The position numbers were made by a program, and so were the translations under genes. The notes beneath the pieces are model-generated. The model ran no database searches. It saw nothing but the letters and a program-made list of their open reading frames with translations, and was not told the origin of the DNA. A DNA stretch of 8,113 nt from Euryarchaeota archaeon UBA124 (GTDB lineage Archaea > Thermoplasmatota > Poseidoniia > Poseidoniales > Poseidoniaceae): positions 1-8,113 of the forward strand of contig DAPT01000107.1 of the NCBI GenBank assembly GCA_002502215.1. Direction: 5' to 3'. Shown here piece by piece: positions 5,458-8,113 of the stretch. Each line of letters begins with the position of its first letter. Positions within the stretch are counted from its first letter, which is position 1.

Positions 5458-6824
5458 GCTTTCACCTCCGCAACCCACATGGATAGAGATTCTATCAACT
5501 GATCAATGTCTTTTTGGCTGGTCTGATCGGTTACCGTCAACAACATCTGATTGGTTTTCTCAGGATACCAATCTGACACGTCAAATCCTCCAACGACGCC
5601 TTGATCCTCGAGGAAGGATAAGCAGGATGAGGTTGTTGCGGGCAATTCGACAACGAATTCGTTGAAGTGCGATTGTTGCTCGTACGGGAGAGATATCAAA
5701 TCAACTTCTTTGATTTGCCGCTCCAATTGCGTGCGTGCAGCCATGTTACGAATCGCCAGATGTTCAAGTCCTTCTGGACCCAACAAGGACATGTGCATAG
5801 CCCCCATAAGAGCAATCAGAGTTTCATTGGTACAGATGTTGGACGTGGCGCGGTGTCGGCGAATGTGTTGCTCGCGTGTTGAGAGCGTCAGACAGTAGGC
5901 TTCCTTCCCATCAACATCGATGCTTCTTCCAACAATCCGACCTGGCATCAAACGGAGGTATGGTTTTGTGCAGCCAAAAATACCGTAAATGGGGCCGCCT
6001 CCTGTAATTGGACTTCCAAGGGGTTGTCCTTCACCGATAACAATGTCTGCACCATAGTTCCCTGGTGCCTCAAGCAACCCCAGCGAAATTGGTTGTATTC
6101 CAACAATGAGAGCGGTGTTGTCGCCGATTATTTCCTTGAGAGATGGATAGCCATCGTCAACGACACCGATTGGATTGGGTTGTTCCACGTAAACAGCGCA
6201 TGAGCCACGAGCACGCTCTGCATCGTTGAGGTTGATGCAACCGTTTTCATCATGCCGTAGATTCTTGATTTCAATTCCTGCTCCTTGACAGTAGTTATGT
6301 ATCACTGAAACCCGATCAGGAGGGGTAAGTTCAGATATGTACACCGTGTCTTTCTGTTCTGCCTTTCGGTTGTGAACTCGAACTGCACAAGTCAGAGCTT
6401 CTGCTGCAGCAGTTGACCCATCGTAAAGCGATAGATTGGTGATTGGCATTTCAATCAACTCAGAGATCAGCGATTGAAATTCCCACATAGCTTGGAGCAT
6501 ACCTTGCGAAACTTCAGGCTGGTAAGGGGTGTAGGATGTGAGGAATTCACCTCGAGTAACGAGTTGAAAAACGCACGACGGTACAAAGTTGCGATACAAG
6601 CCTGCACCAAGGAACGAAGGTTGGTCGCCCAATGCGAGGTTTGCGCCAAGGAGCCGCTTTGCGTCGGCCAACAACTCTTCCTCGCTCTGCGCTTCTGGTA
6701 ACGGTAGATCTCCGACCATGCGGACTGATTCAGGGACATCTGCGAACAGTGCATCAATGGATTCAACACCCATCTCGACCAGCATTTCTTCTTCTCTTCC
6801 AAGGTTTGGTAATTGGTCAACCAT
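5454..6824 (-). CDS. gcvPA: glycine dehydrogenase (decarboxylating) subunit 1
   Basis: The partner subunit of the two-part P-protein, as found in archaea and many Gram-positive bacteria, in contrast to the fused GcvP of E. coli. From the ATG at 6824 it has 456 residues, the usual size. The N-terminal pattern LPNLGREEEMLVEMGVESI.. followed by DALFADVPESVR (about 5-35) is the family start. FLGAGLYRNFVP is at 71-82, YTPYQPEVSQG at 98-108, YDGSTAAAEA at 134-143, GEGQPLG at 264-270, and REQHIRRHRATSNICTNE at 317-334. An in-frame GTG at 6836 adds only four residues; the ATG is preferred because it aligns with family N-termini. It lies 83 bases after gcvT and overlaps gcvPB by 4 bases. That 83-base gap has no clear terminator; a weak TATA-like ATTATGA near 6870 could be an internal promoter. 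Confidence 0.97.
   Translation of the reverse strand: MVDQLPNLGREEEMLVEMGVESIDALFADVPESVRMVGDLPLPEAQSEEELLADAKRLLGANLALGDQPSFLGAGLYRNFVPSCVFQLVTRGEFLTSYTPYQPEVSQGMLQAMWEFQSLISELIEMPITNLSLYDGSTAAAEALTCAVRVHNRKAEQKDTVYISELTPPDRVSVIHNYCQGAGIEIKNLRHDENGCINLNDAERARGSCAVYVEQPNPIGVVDDGYPSLKEIIGDNTALIVGIQPISLGLLEAPGNYGADIVIGEGQPLGSPITGGGPIYGIFGCTKPYLRLMPGRIVGRSIDVDGKEAYCLTLSTREQHIRRHRATSNICTNETLIALMGAMHMSLLGPEGLEHLAIRNMAARTQLERQIKEVDLISLPYEQQSHFNEFVVELPATTSSCLSFLEDQGVVGGFDVSDWYPEKTNQMLLTVTDQTSQKDIDQLIESLSMWVAEVKA
5462..5469 (-). promoter_or_regulatory. strong Shine-Dalgarno site for gcvPB
   Basis: Minus-strand GGAGGTGA lies within the last codons of gcvPA, four bases before the gcvPB ATG, and is a full 8-base match to the archaeal 16S 3' tail. 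It fixes the gcvPB start and stands out because first genes of transcripts here seem to lack such sites. Confidence 0.8.
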
Positions 6825-6907
6825 AGGACTTGCCACCCGCAGACAACCCTACCAATCGCGTAGCGCTCATAATGTTCGTCATTGAACCGTCAAGAAACGA
6901 GGGCCGT

Positions 6908-8023
6908 CTATACAAAAGGAGGGCGAATTATAACAGCCTTTACCGAAGAACGAGGACTTGCCGCGATGAGCACTTCATCGCCCTCGCTCACCCCAGAAAT
7001 GTAGCCGATTCCAACACCAGTATTTCCGAGCGAAGGAGAGGGTGCTCCAGATGTTAATTGACCAATTTTGGACCCATCCATTGACAGAACGTCCTTGCCT
7101 GGTCGCGGTAAGGGCCCGCGCTCAAGATACTTGATTCCCCACCAGCGCTCATCAGAAGCACCGTGATTGATGACGCGATCACGTCCGATGAATTCATGTC
7201 CAATATCAAGACCAAAAGGGACATTCGTTTCCCACGAATCTCGAGCAAGGAAGGTGTGTGATCCATCATCAAGTCCTGGCCATAAGAAATCCACTCCGGA
7301 GAGGAGGTAACCCTTTTCCAGACGCAATGTATCTCTGGCACCGAGACCAACCGGTGTCGCTCCAGCAGCAACGAGAGCACGCCAAACCTTCGCCACCAAA
7401 TTGTTGGGTACAAAGATCTCATATCCGGCCTCACCGGTGTAACCAGTCCCTTGAATCCACCCTTCCACATCGAGTTTGTTATCGGATAGCGATGACCACT
7501 TGAAGCGTCCAATATGCTGTCCTTCTCCGAAAGCGATGTCCAAATGCTCCTTGCTGTGTGGGCCTTGGAGTGCGATGATGGAGACGTCAGGCGATAAGTT
7601 CTCGATGGTGACATCTAATTTTTCAGGTGAGCATTTCTGAAACCAGTCCCACATGACATCAATCATTGAAGCGTTTGGTACACCAAGAATTTCTGTATCG
7701 GATACAACTGCGAAAATCATGTCATCGATGATGTATCCATCATGGTCGAGAAAGTGAGTGTATGCACAGCGCCCGACAGGAATTTCTGTCACTTTTTGAG
7801 TTGCTACACCCTCCAGCCATTGGCGAACATGTTGGCCAGTAAATCGAAATGTGCCCATGTGCGATACATCAAACAGACCCGATGATTCTCGGGTAGCGAT
7901 GTGTTCAGCTTTAATGTTGGAATACCAGATAGGTAGTTCAAAGCCGTGAAAATCGACGATGTTTCCATCAAGAGCAACGTGTTCGTCATAGAGTGCTGTT
8001 CGAATAAGTGGTCCTTCGCTCAT
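6908..8023 (-). CDS. gcvT: aminomethyltransferase, glycine cleavage T-protein
   Basis: A cytosolic enzyme that takes the aminomethyl group from the H-protein lipoyl arm and, with tetrahydrofolate, yields 5,10-methylene-THF and ammonia. From the ATG at 8023 it has 371 residues, typical for GcvT. The N-terminal segment ends in LFDVSHMG (50-57). DGYIIDDMIF is at 95-104 and contains the catalytic aspartate (Asp101 region). ALQGP is at 151-155, TGYTGEAGYEIF at 193-204, the folate-domain GLGARDTLRLEKGY at 226-239, and LTSGAPSPSLG at 323-333. An in-frame GTG at 8032 would add three residues; the ATG is preferred. It is the first gene of gcvT-gcvPA-gcvPB. A TATA-like GATATT lies near 8063-8068, and an inverted repeat at 8047-8058 lies between it and the start. 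No glycine riboswitch was seen. H- and L-proteins are absent from the window. Confidence 0.97.
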   Translation of the reverse strand: MSEGPLIRTALYDEHVALDGNIVDFHGFELPIWYSNIKAEHIATRESSGLFDVSHMGTFRFTGQHVRQWLEGVATQKVTEIPVGRCAYTHFLDHDGYIIDDMIFAVVSDTEILGVPNASMIDVMWDWFQKCSPEKLDVTIENLSPDVSIIALQGPHSKEHLDIAFGEGQHIGRFKWSSLSDNKLDVEGWIQGTGYTGEAGYEIFVPNNLVAKVWRALVAAGATPVGLGARDTLRLEKGYLLSGVDFLWPGLDDGSHTFLARDSWETNVPFGLDIGHEFIGRDRVINHGASDERWWGIKYLERGPLPRPGKDVLSMDGSKIGQLTSGAPSPSLGNTGVGIGYISGVSEGDEVLIAASPRSSVKAVIIRPPFV

Positions 8024-8046
8024 TGAATGCACGTCCTATTGGTTTG

Positions 8047-8058
8047 GAGGTAAACCTC
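8047..8058. promoter_or_regulatory. inverted repeat in the gcvT promoter, possible operator
   Basis: GAGGT-AA-ACCTC is a perfect 5-bp inverted repeat, and an overlapping pair GGTTT (8041-8045) / AAACC (8052-8056) is also present. The site lies between the TATA-like GATATT (minus strand, 8063-8068) and the presumed gcvT transcription start near 8040, where a bound repressor would block initiation. The short arms keep confidence low. Confidence 0.35.
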
Positions 8059-8106
8059 GTTCAATATCCTTTCCAATCGATACAACGCACTGCAAAAAGG
8101 AGTCCA

Positions 8107-8113
8107 ATGATGC
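8107..8113 (+). CDS. possible start of a divergent gene cut by the right edge
   Basis: An ATG at 8107, with a second in-frame ATG at 8110, is preceded by AAGGAG at 8097-8102, four bases upstream, resembling a ribosome site. A weak TATA-like GATACAA is centred near 8081. Only two codons are visible, so identity is unknown. It would share an intergenic region of about 83 bases with gcvT. Confidence 0.3.

Noticed and set aside
6864..6897. bacterial-style TTGACG ... promoter between gcvT and gcvPA
   Set aside because: The window is archaeal in character and no proper -10 element follows; at most a weak TATA-like ATTATGA lies here.
8024..8106. glycine riboswitch upstream of gcvT
   Set aside because: The gap is too short for the tandem or single glycine aptamer and lacks its conserved core; only a short inverted repeat is visible.
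1..8113. CRISPR array, insertion sequence or defence system
   Set aside because: No regularly spaced repeats, transposase, integrase, nuclease or toxin-antitoxin-like reading frames were seen.

Overview
The window looks like a chromosomal segment from an archaeon, most likely a marine euryarchaeote of the Poseidoniales / Marine Group II type (Thermoplasmatota). The direct evidence is a stand-alone ATP-pyrophosphatase subunit of GMP synthase (the split, archaeal form), two-subunit glycine decarboxylase genes, TATA-like boxes about 25-28 bases upstream of start codons (suggesting leaderless or short-leader transcripts), and occasional Shine-Dalgarno sites matching the archaeal 16S tail. The genus-level placement is inference from gene style, not from a marker gene.

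Layout. Positions 1-261 carry no convincing complete gene but are rich in nested inverted repeats: a 10-bp closing repeat (88-97 / 220-229) encloses several hairpins, and this is the least explained part of the window. Positions 262-1279 (minus strand) form a two-gene, visibly AT-rich operon encoding a five-helix membrane protein followed by a thioredoxin-fold lipoprotein; its promoter region carries a perfect 9-bp inverted repeat over the presumed TATA box. Positions 1442-2870 (minus) are a purine pair, purE then guaAB, separated by one base. Positions 2910-3979 hold two unrecognised small membrane proteins transcribed divergently from an 80-base gap. Positions 3958-8023 (minus) are the glycine cleavage genes gcvT, gcvPA and gcvPB. 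A divergent plus-strand gene may begin at the extreme right edge (8107).

How the genes work together. GcvPA/GcvPB decarboxylate glycine onto the lipoyl H-protein, and GcvT passes the aminomethyl carbon to tetrahydrofolate, giving 5,10-methylene-THF and ammonia; H- and L-proteins are not in the window. PurE and GuaAB act in de novo purine synthesis, which draws on glycine and one-carbon units, so the two blocks are metabolically adjacent though probably separate transcripts. The thioredoxin lipoprotein and its membrane partner probably act together at the cell surface, with unknown substrate.

No known defence system, CRISPR array, transposase, tRNA or rRNA was found. The best candidates for something undescribed are the structured block at 82-229 and the palindromic promoter of the lipoprotein operon.
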